From assembly GCA_038496675.1 (NCBI GenBank), contig CM076652.1, positions 3,990,729 to 4,054,728 of the forward strand: a stretch of DNA of 64,000 nucleotides, in the 5' to 3' direction. Source of the DNA: Rachycentron canadum (lineage: Eukaryota; Chordata; Actinopteri; Carangiformes; Rachycentridae). Position 1 is the stretch's first letter; the number at the start of each line of letters is the position of its first letter. Position numbers and translations under genes: made by a program. This document shows positions 43,926 through 58,500 of the stretch, one piece after another. The notes under the pieces are model-generated. The model was not told where the DNA came from and ran no database searches. It saw only the letters and a program-made list of their open reading frames with translations.

Positions 43926-46566
43926 ATGCCTGCTGCTCTTGAGTGGGATAAATTGAGGAGAATTGACCCTGCCGCCCTCCAAGAGCGTGGGGGAGACCAG
44001 CTGGAGGAGGTCTTCGACATGTTTGTTTTGGTAAAAGTCCACACTCCACACCTCGCACTTTCTGCCCAGTCGCCCAACCACCAACGCTTCTTCCTATCAC
44101 TTCTTCTTCTCTGGGTTCAGATGACAGAGCTAATGCATGTTAAGCCACGGCTGTGGCTACTTACACAAGGAAACACTACAGTCCTGCTGATCCTGGATTA
44201 TTGTACAGGGAGTTACAGCTCCTTGCTCATTGGCTTTGTCAGCAAAATATAGCCATCAGATTGTTTTACTTTGACTGTCCCCTCCTTCTGTGATCACTGT
44301 TGACCCGTATTTCTCATATAGCAGCGTTGCATCTGCATAAAGTCCTCCTTGATCCTTAATGTAAATGTTAAGTGTGACAGCTGTCTGTCAAATAAACTTT
44401 GATTAGCCCAATACATATACATATACATACACATGTTCATATTTATGTATCAGATATTTTTGTTTTGATTCCACCTTCGTCACTAACTTGGTCTCCTGTC
44501 AGAGTATCATTACTGTTGTTGTTTTAAATGACACTACATTTGACTGCTTTTCATGTTAAGCTACTTTTTCTATGCAGACTGAAGACTGGGAGGTGAAGGA
44601 TAAATCTCCTGAGAGTATTATTCACATCTTCAGACTGTTTCAGGCCGTGCTCAAGGTGTTCAATCTTGTTATTACTATATCGCGTCCTGATCTCGTGCAC
44701 GCACAACTTTAAACAACCCTTTTGCCTATGCAATGTATTTAGAGTAGCAAGAAACGTTAATGTATGTTTAAATGTTTAGTATATAATTTACATTTAGACC
44801 CCGATGCATATGCTGGGGTATATTCTGCTTGAAATATTGCAATAAAATAAGTTAAACCTTGGTGTTCTCTCCCCCACTGCCTGTTAGATTAAGGATCGAG
44901 AACTTGGTCTTTCCCACAACTTCATTGAAAATGTTGGAATACAGCATGCTAAAACTGGTTGGTGCACATTTAAAGTTCAGTGGTCAAAGTATTTCATAGG
45001 TCTTGCAAACAAACAACTCTGTTCACATTGTTGATTGTGGCTTCTTCACTGTAGAAAAGGAACTCCTTGCCAAAGTGTCAAGGCTGGAACAAGACCGCAA
45101 GGTAACACAGCACAGCATCTCTCTCTCTCTGTCTGTCTGTCTGTTTATCTAAGTACTGTATGTCTTTATACTCTATGTTACATCCAGTATTCATTGAAGT
45201 ACTTAGGTATACCTAATCACCCATTTTTTAATCACAGATGAATACCATCACAAATTTAAATCTGAAAGAAACACATTAATGTGTCACCTTTAATTTAGCT
45301 TTACTACTGGCACCAGTGCCAAATCTATTAGCCGGTCATAGAGTGTAACCCTGGCTAGATGGAAAGAGATTGGTTGCGGTGACTGAAAGACAGCACATAA
45401 GAAGATTACAGCTAATTCCTTACATGCTAATAGCCATTACGTGTAGTTTCAACTTGATTGTTTTTTAAGGTTTGTACATATTCAGAATTTCCACAATTTG
45501 TATTGCAAAAAAGAAAGTTAATCCTTGTTTAAGAATGTGTAAATGACACTGTATTAGTGTTATGAACAGATGGAGGTGATGGGAGACTAAGAGATTTCTT
45601 GGTGGGGGTTGTTTGGGTGCTTGTGTATCTTGTTTCCGGTCCATGCGGCTCAGTACTCCGGCACTGGGCCAGATACCCGCTTTCTGAGAGATGAGATTCG
45701 GCAGCTCGAGGCCCAGCTGGAGCAAAGGGAGAAGGAGTTGGCCCACTTAAAGAAAGAAATGGGCAAGGACAAGAAAACCAACGAGGAGGTATGAGCATGT
45801 TTCCCATGGATAGCTTAGGACTTTGGATCCAGTATTGAGTCCTTGGATGACCTATAGTTGTCAGGTCAATAGTTTGCACACACTGTGTTGACATTATGCT
45901 GGTATGTCCTTTTAAGTCCATGCTGTTAAAGAGCATTTTTTTAATCCATTGCAGAATGTGCCAGTGGGTTTTATTGAAATTAATATAATTTTAATGAACC
46001 ACATATAATATATTAATATACATAACTAATAAAGCATTAGTTTACCAAAGAATTGAAAAAAGTCAGTAAATTTGTTAAAATCACAGGTTCATTCATATGA
46101 CAAATTTAAATTCTTTCCCAAATAATCTCTAGCTGTGCTAATTTTATTACACATTGTCTAATTCCTGTCACTTTCCACTGATTAATACTCAGGTTAATAC
46201 ACTGGAGCACTGAAAATATCACAGATGTTTAGTGTGCATCTGGTGTGCTTACATTTTTGCTGTGTTTGTGCATTTTGTACTCCCTGTACTGTTTTCCTTA
46301 GCTGGCTGTGCGAGCAGAGGAGGCTGAGGATGAGGTCAAGAGGCTGAAACGAGAGGTATGTGGCGACTGGCACTACAGATCAGAAAGCTTTATGAGGCAA
46401 TCTTCATATCCCTGTCAGTAGGCAGTGTAACCCATCTTTTCTTGCTCCATGTAGTGTCATGTCATAATTTTCTCATATGAATGCCTTTCTCAAAATTCAT
46501 CATCTTTTTCATCTCTTTTCATCTCTTTCTGTTTCATTGCCATAGATAAAAAAGCTTAAGAATAAG
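43926..46566 (+). CDS. cep290: CEP290 coding exons 1-7 (residues 1-170)
   Basis: The protein starts MPAALEWDKLRRIDPAAL, aligning to the diverged MPPN-type start of mammals. Exon 2 carries SPESIIHIFRLFQAVLK, exons 3-4 TEKELLAKVSRLEQDRK, and exon 5 the conserved GPDTRFLRDEIRQLEAQLEQ. Exons 6 (54 nt) and 7 (21 nt) encode LAVRAEEAEDEVKRLKRE and IKKLKNK. The exon 3 donor (ACTG then GTTGGT) is weak but is required for frame. The acceptor region of exon 1 (CACGCTGCAG just before CCAAG) suggests that the ATG exon may be preceded by a non-coding first exon, as in human. Confidence 0.9.
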
Positions 46567-49500
46567 GTAAGAAATACAGGTAGTGTAGTTAAGTTAAGTT
46601 AAATTAGGTGTCAGTTATTCAAAATAAGTACAAGTTTAATAGTTCAATAGTAGAATTAGCCAGTTTAAGAACTACACATAGAAATTAGAATTAGAAATCT
46701 CTCTACTGTACAAGCATTACTGCTGTAGAGTTGTTATCATGTCATTTTGCCACAATGTTTTTATAAAATACCATAAAAAGCTCAGACAGAGTGTAAGGTG
46801 GCCAACAGGGACCGACAGAGAGGTTGAAAACAAAGAACAAGTGTCAGATAAGATGAGATAAGCTACAGACCACAGAGGGAGGTAGGAACAGGAAACAAAT
46901 AAAGAAATCACTTACAATGATATGATCCAGACAGTGTTGTATTCTCCACCACTGTGCCCATATAAAATGTACTATGTGCACAAAGTATGCGTGTAGTTGA
47001 GTGTAATTTCCTGGTCTTCACAGTACATTTTGTGGTAGTTGAACACATTTGAAATATTTAGTAAACTATAAATAAAATAGATGAATCAGCGTTTTGTGAA
47101 TTAATAGACTAAGTAGCCTTTAAAATATGGAGAAATGTTCATAACAAGCTCCCAGAGGTGAAGATGACATCTTTAAATTGCTTGTTTTGTCAGATCAGTC
47201 CAAAAATCTAGTGTGTTTAGATTAATGTATGACCACAGGGCATTAGATCCAGCTCCTTATCTGAAAATAATTCTGTCCTTCCTGTACAACAATAGAATGA
47301 GCAGCTCCAGCAGGATGTGGACTTCTATCGCGGAGAGCTGGACCAGAAGGAGCCGGGCCCGTCCAGAGATGAGAGCGCTGAGATCCAGAGGAAGCTCAAC
47401 TTGGCCAACCGCCAGCTCTACCAGTGCTTGGAAGACCTTCAGGTACTTGGAAATGTTTTTCTCTTCTCTACCCTCTGGTGAATGAAGCAGTCCTGGAAAT
47501 AGCACAATCCTTTAGTCTTTGCGATATCCAAAATCTTTGCAGTGCCAAAAACATGCAAGATCAGTGTTGTTTTCAATTGCCAATTAAATTTATTCTTCCT
47601 GATTTTTACAACTTTCATCAGATTTTATTACCCAATCTCTGTGCCTGTAATTTATAGCATGCAAAGGTATGTGTCTATAAATCAGGTTTCTCATAATATT
47701 TTGTTTCCATTAGCGAGCAGAGGACGAAAACTTGCACCTGAAGACACAGAACGAGCAGATGCAGAAAAGTCTGGAGGAGTCGGTGAAGGAGATGGAGAAG
47801 ATGACAGATGAGTACAACAAGATGAAGATTGTTGTACAGCAGACTGACTCCATTATGGACCAGCTCAGGAGGGAGAGGGATCATACAAAGTTGCAAGTAA
47901 AGAACATACTCAATGAACCAGTTTTTTGTTGTTTTTTTTTAACAAAAAAATCTGTACTAAGTTAGTTTAATGCTGAGAAGAATAACCTGACACTGTTAAG
48001 CATTTTACTGCAAGATGATCACATGAGTGAAGTTGGTTAACCTGATTACACTGTGTGCTGGAGACTGAATCTTTTGTGTGTGTGTGTGTGCGCACACATG
48101 CACGTTTGATGTGCAGGTCAGAGAGTTGACAGATAAGATTCATAGCATGACTGAAGAGGATGACCCAATTATGGCAGCAGTCAATGCCAAAGTGGAGGAG
48201 TGGAAGGTGAGTGTTAATTAAATGACTACAAATCTCAACAAGGCATCTCTTGTTTGTTTTTCTCTTTGAGCCAATGATGTAAATAAAGTGTAATAATGGG
48301 AGAAGTAGTTTAAAAAGTGCTAAAAAGAGCAAAATATTCCACCCTTTAGCCCTTCGTGGTTGCAGGAACTCATCAGAGAACCCAGAGACCTTTCAGTGAA
48401 CTTTTTGTGCCAAAGAAGCCAGGGTGTGAGTTTAGTGGACTTAATGGAGGTCGAGCAACTATCTGGGTGAAATTTTCTCAATAGAGCGACAACCCTCAAA
48501 GCTTCTGGTAATTCTGAACTAATTCTCGATAAAAGCTGTTCCATTTAATCATTTTAAAGTACTTTGAAAATAAATCACTAAACAACACGGTGTTAGACTT
48601 TTGGATCCCACTTTATATACAGCCCCCTTCCTTTATGTTGTATCAAACAAATAACCAACCTGAGCTTTGTTAGTGAGGGTTGTTTACATATTGCCAATGG
48701 CCCTGTTTCAGTACATGCACACAGCACACTCTTGTGCGGACCCTGAATGGCAGACCCACAGAAAGGGCCTGTAAAGACTAACACTTCTGGCCATTAGTAC
48801 CTCAGGAACAGAATAGGATATTGTAACCATATTTCCTTCAACTGTTTGGCGGAGGTGCACAATCATGTGCATTTATGCATCTTTACCATCACCACTGACT
48901 TAGGCTCTTTGTGGATAATCATTAGCCTTCATTTTTCTCGTGTCCAGACGGTGCTTTCCGGGAAGGATGATGAAATTCTGGTGTACCAGCAGATGATCCG
49001 GGATCTGAGGGAAAAGCTGCGTTCATCCCAACTGGACTTGGACAAAAGCAACATCATTGCCTTGCAGCAGGTCTGTCCTAAAACAGGAGAGGAATTAATT
49101 GATCCTCCTCCATCCTTGCGTGTATGTGTGTGTGTGTGTGACAGTAGTACTTGGATTTTGGATAGCTTTAACACAGAATTGATATTTATAGCACCCATGT
49201 GTTTTTAAAGAAAGTTTCCTGACGTAGTAATCTTTCCAAATAAAAGTATAATTCTCTGTAAGTGGTTTTAATATATCACACTTGCACAAGAAAAGAAAAG
49301 CTGCAGAACATGAGGATGCTTAGGTAGTTAAATTCCTTTTGGTAAAGCAGTATCATGTGTAGTGTCTTGGCAAATTCTGTAACATCTGTGTGTGCTCCAG
49401 ATGTTATTTCCCTGGTCTTTACATACTTAGACATGCAAGGAGGGGAATCATTATTGCTGTGTGGAGGGTCACTGTGCGCAGATTCCCTTTTATTTGTGTC

Positions 49501-52500
49501 CTTCAGAGCAGCAGTAATGTCATGTTCTGTCATTTTTCCTACTTTCTCTTTTTGCCTTGTCATATTCCATCAACCTGTCCTTTCTTCCGCTGCCTTGGGC
49601 CAGGTCATATATGAACTCTGTGCTGTAAGTTTCATCTGTCACGTGCCTCTTATCCACAGCCCACCCATTGTTTTTCATTTCATAAATTTTGTTCAATTCG
49701 AAAGCCCCAATATCTCGGTGTGCTACAGCTGTGCTCAGTCTTACACATAAATTCTCCTCATTTTGGTGACTATCCCGAAGGCCGTTCAAGACAGAGATAA
49801 TCAAATCAAGATGCTGAGTGAGCAGGTGGAGCAGTATACGGGGGAAATGGAGAAGCACACCTTACTCATCGAGGATCTAAAGACATCCAAGAAGAAAGAC
49901 AGAGGTGTGCGGATTCTTCTTAATATTCCTATGCCTGTATATCTGTTCTGAGGTCATTCAGTGTTCAGATTGAAAATGATCACTGATTATTTCAGTTCTG
50001 AATAACGCAATACACTTAAATCAGCAGTTCTTCTATTAATTATGGGCTGCAAACATTTGTAGTAGTGGCGTTGTGAAAGTAGCTCTGGAATTTGTTCTCA
50101 TGTCTGATGGAAAAAATAACAATAAATAAAATAACAATAAATAAAATAAATAAACCAAATTAACAAAAAACATTTGTTAAAGCACAGAAAATGTCACACA
50201 GAGGAAAAAATAGACCGTTAGCCAGAAAGCAAACACCAAACAGTCTGCGGTTTCAGCTTCTCAAATCCTGCTTATCTATGTTTTATATTAATCATTAAGT
50301 TGATACTTTCGAGGTTAGGACAGTTGGCAGTAAGGTTAAACCGATTAATCAAATAATTGATAATGAAAATAATCAGTGAACAGTGAAGAAACAATGAACA
50401 AGTTATATAAGGTGATTTATGTCTGTCCTTAGAAACATTCAGTCCTCTGTCTGTCATGATATTTTAGGATTGAATTGATTAGATTATGGTTCGTCAAAGG
50501 TCAAACGTCAAGGTCACTGTGGCCTCACACAACACGTTTTTGGCCTTGAGAACGTGATATCTCGGGAACACGAGGGAATTTCTTCACCTGGTCTTAGCTA
50601 GTTACATTTGGTGGGTAAAGGTGAAAGTTCAAGATCACTGTGACCTCACAGGCAGATTTTTGGCTTAACACAACGGTGAGGGATTAACATTATATTGTTC
50701 TGCACAAACACTTCCTCAGTGCTGTAACTCGGGAACAGAAGGGAAGATTGTGACCATATGTCCTGTCCTTTAACTGGTTGGTGGGGGTGCATCCCTGTAA
50801 TGTGGTAATTCTAGTTCAAACGTAGGCGTGTAAAAACAAAGAATCTCTCATTGTCTTTTTTTTTTTTTTTGGTCTTGTCTTCTTGAAGAAGCCATTTAAA
50901 GCTGTAGAAATGGAAATCAGTGGTTTTAGATTTAGCTAAAAAAAAATGTGTTGTGAAATAAGGCTGAACATTATTAAAAAAAAAAAAAATCATATTGAGA
51001 CGGTTTCCTTTTCTTGTTCAAGACCTGCCATTAACTGCACAGCAGAGAAAGATGGAAGAGCTGAAGTCTAAGCTGGAAGCTGCAGCGACCAGAGCAGCAG
51101 AAGCAGAGCGGGCTGCAAGGCTTGCAGAAGCTCATGCTGAGGAAAAAGACAAAGCACTCATTGAGGCCTCAAACCGCTTGAGTCAGTACGAGTCTGTAAG
51201 TCTACACATCCCCTGTCGCACCCCTTGGCGTACATCAAAGATTTTTTTTTAATCCAAATCGAATTACTGTAGTCTTAAATTCCCAGAAGTGAGGTTTATG
51301 GGGTTTTTTCCCTGTCCGTACTCACTTTTAACAGAGACATTGAAATGATTAAGTGACTGTGGTGTGATCAACATGCTTTTTGGATCTACAAGCTAAGTGT
51401 TTGTCTTTCACCATGTCTAATTACATCCTGATTTGCCCAAAAAGCATACAATTGGAAAACAAGGAAATAAAGACAGCAAGACAAGACATGCTTTTTGATG
51501 GACGCGTAACCACAGCTCTGTCTCTTGTATTACAGGGCACTTATGGTCTGGAAGCTGCCATTGCGGAGATCAAAGAGTGTAAAAATCAAATCAGAGTGAG
51601 AGATTGTGAGGTGGAGGCCATGACCAAAGAGATCAACCAGCTTGAGATGAGAATTAATGACCTCATGGATGAAAATGAGGATTTCAGAGAAAAACTAGGT
51701 CAGATTATTTCTTAAGAAACATTATTGTTCCCATCTTTCTTGGCTATTAACTAGAACATTTTACCTGTGTCTTGGGTCTTTTTCATGACTTCAAAGGTCT
51801 AGAACCAAAGCAGGAAGTGGACCTGACAGAATTCAGGCGAGCCAAAGACCTGAGACAACGTCAGTACAAAGCAGAAAACCAAGTCCTCACCAAAGAGGTA
51901 AAGTAGGATGTCAGTGATTACAACTACAGCCTCTGAAATCATTACGTTTCTTCGATCGTCTCAGCTCATTGCTTGATTTATTTATTTATTTATTTATTTA
52001 ATTTTTTTTTTAGATTGAACGGCTTGAAGAGGAAAGACTGGAGCTCAAGAAACAGATCAGAAGCATGGTGAAGGAAAGAGGTGATGATTAACCTTGGAAT
52101 TGAATAACCCCAATAATTTTATTAACATTCTTTTGCCATGTTTTTCCCCTAAAACATAACATCAAAGGGAAGGTTTACGTCAGAGGGTTTGACACTGATA
52201 TGAAGTGAAATGTAGTAAAACTTTGATGGATAACGTGACTTCTTGTTTTTTGTGTTTAAGCCTTAAAATATTTCCCTCGTTTAGCCTGATGAGAGCACAA
52301 GAGTTGTAACTCAAAAAGCTATCTCTGGTTATGTCTGAGCCTGCTACTGATTTGTACAAAGGAGTACCACTTGTTTTCCCAACTTGTACCCATGTGCGCT
52401 GTACTGTTGTTTGGCATATGTCTGCAATGTGGTCCATTGGTTCTCCCAAATTACACAAGAGCACTGAACACTCAAATTCAGTTTCATAGCTAATAATGGA

Positions 52501-55500
52501 AATATTTTTTGATGTAATTTGTATTTTTTGGTTTAAAATCTCTCCAGAGGGAAATTAGAATACAGCTGACTAAAAATACAACAAATTACAGAGCCAAAGA
52601 GACACATCAATTCCAAAAGTGTACGATAGAAATGAGAAGTAGATAAACATAACTAAATATGTATATGGACCAATGTGGAAGAGTGAGAATGCAGGAGTGT
52701 TTAAGTGAATTATATAGATGCATTATAGAGTCTGAGTTTAATGGAGGGGGTGGGTGATGGTTTAAATCTTTTGCCTCCCCTCCAATACGATGGTGGGCAG
52801 TTTTTCAAGAATCTGTTAATATTTTTTTTTTATGATTAAAGAGATAAAATATTTGATTTTGATATTGTGCTGTTGTGCTGTAAAATAGTAATAATCATGT
52901 GCTTTCCACAGGGATCCCACAGTCGAGTTTACTTCTCGATGAAGACATCAAGCCCGGCAGAGCTGCACCACTTAGGCAGAGCAGCAGTTACACAGATGAA
53001 GAGATCAGACGCAGGGTAAGATCCTGGCCAATGATGTTATTTCTCCCATCTCAACCTGAAGCGAGTGCCAGTGTTTCAAAGAAAAGCAATTTCCTGATTA
53101 ATTCACTGAACAGACTCAGAACTTCAAGCTGCACAATGGTTTGTGAGTTTATAACCAACAATATACAATTGTATGTTTGTGGTATTGAATCTGATTTAAT
53201 TGCTGTAAAACTATATATTGGTTAATACGTTTTTGTGACCTTTACTTCAACACCGTAACTTAAATCAAACATCAAAATGTTGAGCTCAGTGAGGACGTGG
53301 TCAAGTCTCCTTTTCTCGTCTTTCAAGTACTGGTGCATGGATACATGGATTTTTGCTGAGCTTACGCTTTATGGTATTTATATACTGTATATATATATAT
53401 ATATATACTGTGTCATCAAGTTGAATAGACTGAAATAAGAACATAGTAAAGTGTCCTGTGTTGCATACAGTCATTGGTTTAAATAAAAAGGGATAAAAAG
53501 GTGGAGCAGACATTCACCACAATAATACATTTCATATCATTTCACATTTCATGTCTGAATCAGACCTGTTGTTGTTTTAACATTGTCGTTGTCATCATTG
53601 CCCGTATGAGTGATTCAACTCGTATTTGCAGAATGAGTACCTTGAAGAAGAACTGAGCAGAAAGGAGAGAGAGCTGGGTCTTCACAAGACTCAGTTTCAA
53701 GTCAAATGTAAGTTGAACCATTCTGTCCATCTGGAGTTGGGTCTGTTTCATGAACCGTAAATTTACTAGTTACTAGCTAACCAGACACTGAGGGCATCAC
53801 TATTTTAAATGAGACTTTTCAGGTGAATTAAATTGTTTCACTGATACTATTTCTTCCTGTGTGAACTCACAGTGGAAGAGCTATCAAAAGTGAAACAAGA
53901 CCTGGAGGCTGCACTGAAAGACGTCCTCCAAGCCATGAGGATTAATCAAGCGGCCGCTCTGTCTGATGGCGCCATCAATATTGCTAACTTGGAAAGGTTG
54001 ACTAACGTAAGTGTCCCCCACGCAACAGGCTCTGATGTTAAATTCTGATTTGTGTTGTCGCAACAAGTAACTGTTTCTTTGGAATTTTAGCTTTTACTTT
54101 TTGAGGGTTTGGTACAAGTCTTGATTTTACCATATTTTTTTCTTTCAGTCTATATTTAGGTCATTATGTTGCAGAGTACACATTTTTATACAGAGGGCTT
54201 TAAGCAAGGAATACAGTGTTTGATGAATGATTTGTGTTCAACAAACAAACAAGTAACGCAAGAGAACATGTCCAGACAACGATTTTCCCACACTTCACTA
54301 AACGCAGTGAGATCACTGTGCATCCAGCTGCTTATTTTCCTGAGAGTAGTGGGACTAAGTGGTAAGTTTTGTTGTGACATTATCTTGGCTTCATATTTAA
54401 ATCTGACTGAAAATTAAAGGTTTGTTGTCTCAGCCTCTAATATCTGGTCTGCAACATCATAAGATGCCACTTAATAAAACAAATGCATTCAACCTAACTT
54501 TAATGCAATTTCAAGTAAAACAGTAAATGTACTTTTCCTGAAGCAGATTAGTTAATGAGGTGAACAGTTGGAGCAGATCTAAGAGCTGCAGCATGAGATA
54601 TGTATTATTCTTATTAGACATTAACATTACACATGTGGTCAAAATGCTTCTAGATTGACATGTTGAAACCTAAATGTAATGTTTCATAATTTCTATTCAT
54701 ATGATGTCACATAGTTCATATAGTAATATATAAAGTTATACATATGGTCGTGTAGTTTATATGTACATCAAGCTGAGGTTAGTGATCCACAACTCTGATG
54801 TCGTCCAAATCCGCACATATACATAAATCAACCCACCCACAACAACAGCCTGAACCCAGGCTGACGTTAGAATTCGACAAATCACTGCTACTTCACAAAC
54901 GCAAACAATTTAAAATCTCATAACAATGTTTGGCCTCTGCCCAAAATGAATAACAAACCATAACAAGTTCAGCAGTCCAAACACAGGAGTCATATTCATG
55001 CCTGCTGAAAACAGAGAATGTAATCAATACCATCCTCACAGATTATATATTATTTCATCCAGTTTTGATTTTAATGGCACGGCCCACTCGATAAATGCGA
55101 TCTGCACATCACCAGTAGAGGCATGTTTAATTCGATCCCACAAAAATCATAAACGTTCAAATCAGCAACTCAGGTCCAAGCTCGCACAAAGGCACATCTC
55201 ATAAGGCTTTCCATAAAGTTTTGACCTGCTTCCCCCTCAGTTTACGCCTTTCATAGGGCACCTTTCACTGTAAGATTAGAAGTACTGAAAACAATGGGCA
55301 TTCTCCCCTCCCAGGTATGTCAGTGTTTTTTATCAGTTGATGAAACAGGTCTTGTCACATAGCAACTTGATAAACAACAAATGCTGCAACCCAGAAAAAC
55401 AATGAGAGCAGTCTCGACTTTTTATGGACGATGGATTACTGTTGTCCAGCATGAGGTAATCCATTAGTGAGGTAGCAGAAGGTATTTGTTTGGCTCTGAC

Positions 55501-58500
55501 GTCGCAACCTATGGTGTGGCATGTGGGGTAGTATTGATGATGAAGAAATCTGGAAAAAAAAAAAAAATCAATTTACGTGTACAACAAGTTTTCGGAAATC
55601 TTAAATCTAGGAAATGAATAGTATGGTATCAGTGGCCTGGTTACACTGACTCATCGGCCGCCCTTCAGATTGATATTTTCTATTTATCATGCAATTGTTT
55701 TTTGTTTTTTTTTTGGGGTTTGTTTTTAATGGCATTTCAACTGTCCTCAGGTGATAGACGTCAGCAACATGAGTGTGCAGTCTGAGTCAGCCCTGCACCT
55801 CAAGTCCCAGATACATCAGCTGGTGGGGAGAAACGAAGAACTGAGGCAGGAGCTGAAATCGGCACGGGAGGAAGCAACAAACAGCTTCGGTCAGCTAGCT
55901 AGAGCCAGAGAAAAGGTACATCTCAACACAAAGAGACAATGTTATGTTTTTTTTTTTGTTGACAGTCAAACAGTAACACAGGTTATGCAGGGGAAACTCC
56001 AAGTGTTTTCAGCTGTGTGTCACAACTCTGTTTTCCAGATAAACAGCATAAATATCTCACATGAAAGTAGCTGACCACATGCATGTACCAATTTTACATG
56101 ATGATGAATTATAGAGACAGTGGTACTGACTGATCTGCTCTCACTGAGAATAATTACTAGCATGGCTGCATGTGTTGCTTCTGTTTCATATAAAGAGGTA
56201 AACAAACTTGTGTCTCAGCTTACGTTTAGCTCCAGTATTTAAATTGACACCGCATGAATGAAAAGTCATGTCTAATAGAAACTGTTTTCCAGAGCACAAC
56301 CACCAAGTGTTTGTTCTTAAAAGGGGAAAGCTTATATATCATATATCAAAGTATTTTCCTAAGTTCTCCAATTTTATTTAGTCATTTCACTCTGTCTTTT
56401 ATATATCTTCTTATTGGGCTTTTATTTTTTAATATGCTTGTCTGATTCACTCTTGGGTAGTTTTATACTTTTTATTAAATTTGTTTGAATTACATTGATC
56501 ATATTCTCCCCACAATAATGGCTTTTGAAGGACAAAATACATGACAAACTTACTCGCCATGACAACAGCTCATGCTCAGCGGGCTGATGCTGTTCTACGT
56601 TTGAAAATTATTCCTAATAAGCATCTGTAACTATTTAGGCGTACAAACTCATTATTAGTGACGCTGAAGCTGGTGTGGCTGCCAGGCCGTGCTAGTGATT
56701 TGCTTCATCTGTGCTTGTCAGGTGAGCCAGCTGGAAGGTGAAGTGGAGCTCCTCAGGAAGTCAGGCAGTAGTGGAGTTGTTCTCCGACCCCTGAACCTCC
56801 CTGAGGGCCTGGGGCCCAGCAGCACTGAGGTCATCAGTTCCCTGAATGAGTATGCTGTTCGACTTCTTCAGGTCAGCGTCGCTGTCAGTGTCAGGATCTG
56901 GACCGAAATATCTACACATCACCTGTGTGTTTCAAGTATTCATTAAACATTTATATTACTTTAATTAATTAGGAGCTAAAAAACAAGGAGGAACAAAGCA
57001 AGAACCTTGTAGGAACGCTTGAGGAATACAAAGAGAAGTTTGCTGTTATCAGCCACCAACAGGGACTCCTCTATAAAGAATACCTAAGGTGGGTCAACAC
57101 AAAGTTTCCTGTTAGTTACCTAGTTGTGACCATTAAATCTTTACTGTGTGTTTTTATTGCTCAGTGAGAAGGCCGAGTGGCAGAAGGAGAAGACGACATT
57201 TACAGAAGTGAAGGACAAACTGGAGGAGCAAAAGCAGGTGGATGCTGTTAAAATCCAAGAGTTCAACGTAAGTCAGACAAATAAATGTTTGAAATGTTAA
57301 TGGTACATAATGGCTGCAAGATGGACTGCATTTATGGAGCACTGACAATGTGCCTCATTCACACGCACACACACACACACACACTCACACTCACAAATGC
57401 TTGTAAATGGTCTGTCTGACATTTTCCTCTAACTTGATTAATGTGAAACATGCATTAAGGGAACAGGCCACAAACTCTGTTTTGCAGTTAAAGGTGCAAC
57501 AGGTCAGTTTTCTCAGCAATCGAACATGGTTTCTTGCCAGGACCTGTCGGTGGTTCGTGGTAGTGATAATGATTCCAAGGGCTTCAGCCATTGTTGGGCT
57601 TAGAATATATGAGAATACACCCAGCCCAACTTCTCCATTCTCTCATGTTAGTATTAGAAGAGGAGACAGACTGGGGCTAGCCTATCTATTTCACCCATCA
57701 GGAGCTGCTAGACACCCTTCAGAAGGACCCAGACGAAATCAGAAGGCAGTTGAGTGAAGCACTGCGCAAGATGACGGTGCTGAAGGTCAATGAGAAGAAA
57801 CTGACGCGGCGCTACACCACCCTGCTGGAGCAGGAACAGCACCTCCGCAAGGAGAACAGCAAGTTAAGGGAAGAGAGCAGCCACATGCAGGCGTCTGTCA
57901 CCCAGAGGATAGGCTACCTGCAGAGATACAAGGTACAGGGAATTCCTCCAATAAACCTATTTTATAATAACCTTTTCCAGAGTAAAAGAGCAAACACTCG
58001 ATAAATCAGATTCATCTATTCAAAGATAATGCAACTTGAGTAGAAATGCACCAGATACATCACAATCAATTTAAAGTTTTGAGAAATTTTACACTTATTT
58101 ACAAGCACACAAAATACATAAAGAAAGCCAGAGGAAAAACCTGCTCTTGACCCTGTATTTATTCTAGTTGACTGATCCTCATCTTATGATCGTGTATTAA
58201 AATCTGAGCGATTCTATTATATGGACATTGGCATATTTGACAACTTATTCTCATATTTTCAAGAGATTCATGCCCATTGTAATGATTGTTTATGATGACA
58301 TTTTAGTCACCACCCTAACTGAAATTTAGGAAATGCAGACTCCAGTCAGAATGACGTTAACTGGGAGAAGGAACACAAGCCTCTCTCTGACTGTTTGCAC
58401 CATAAATCATTTTAATGACTTGTCTTTGACAAGTGAATACAGTAGCTATTGTTGCAAGCTTTGGCCAGGATACGAGAGTAACACTCCAGTGGCCAAATCA

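Noticed and set aside
54166..55204. Possible extra CEP290 exons in the 1.7-kb intron
   Set aside because: Open frames here lack coiled-coil character, and the flanking exons join in phase to the expected protein without them.
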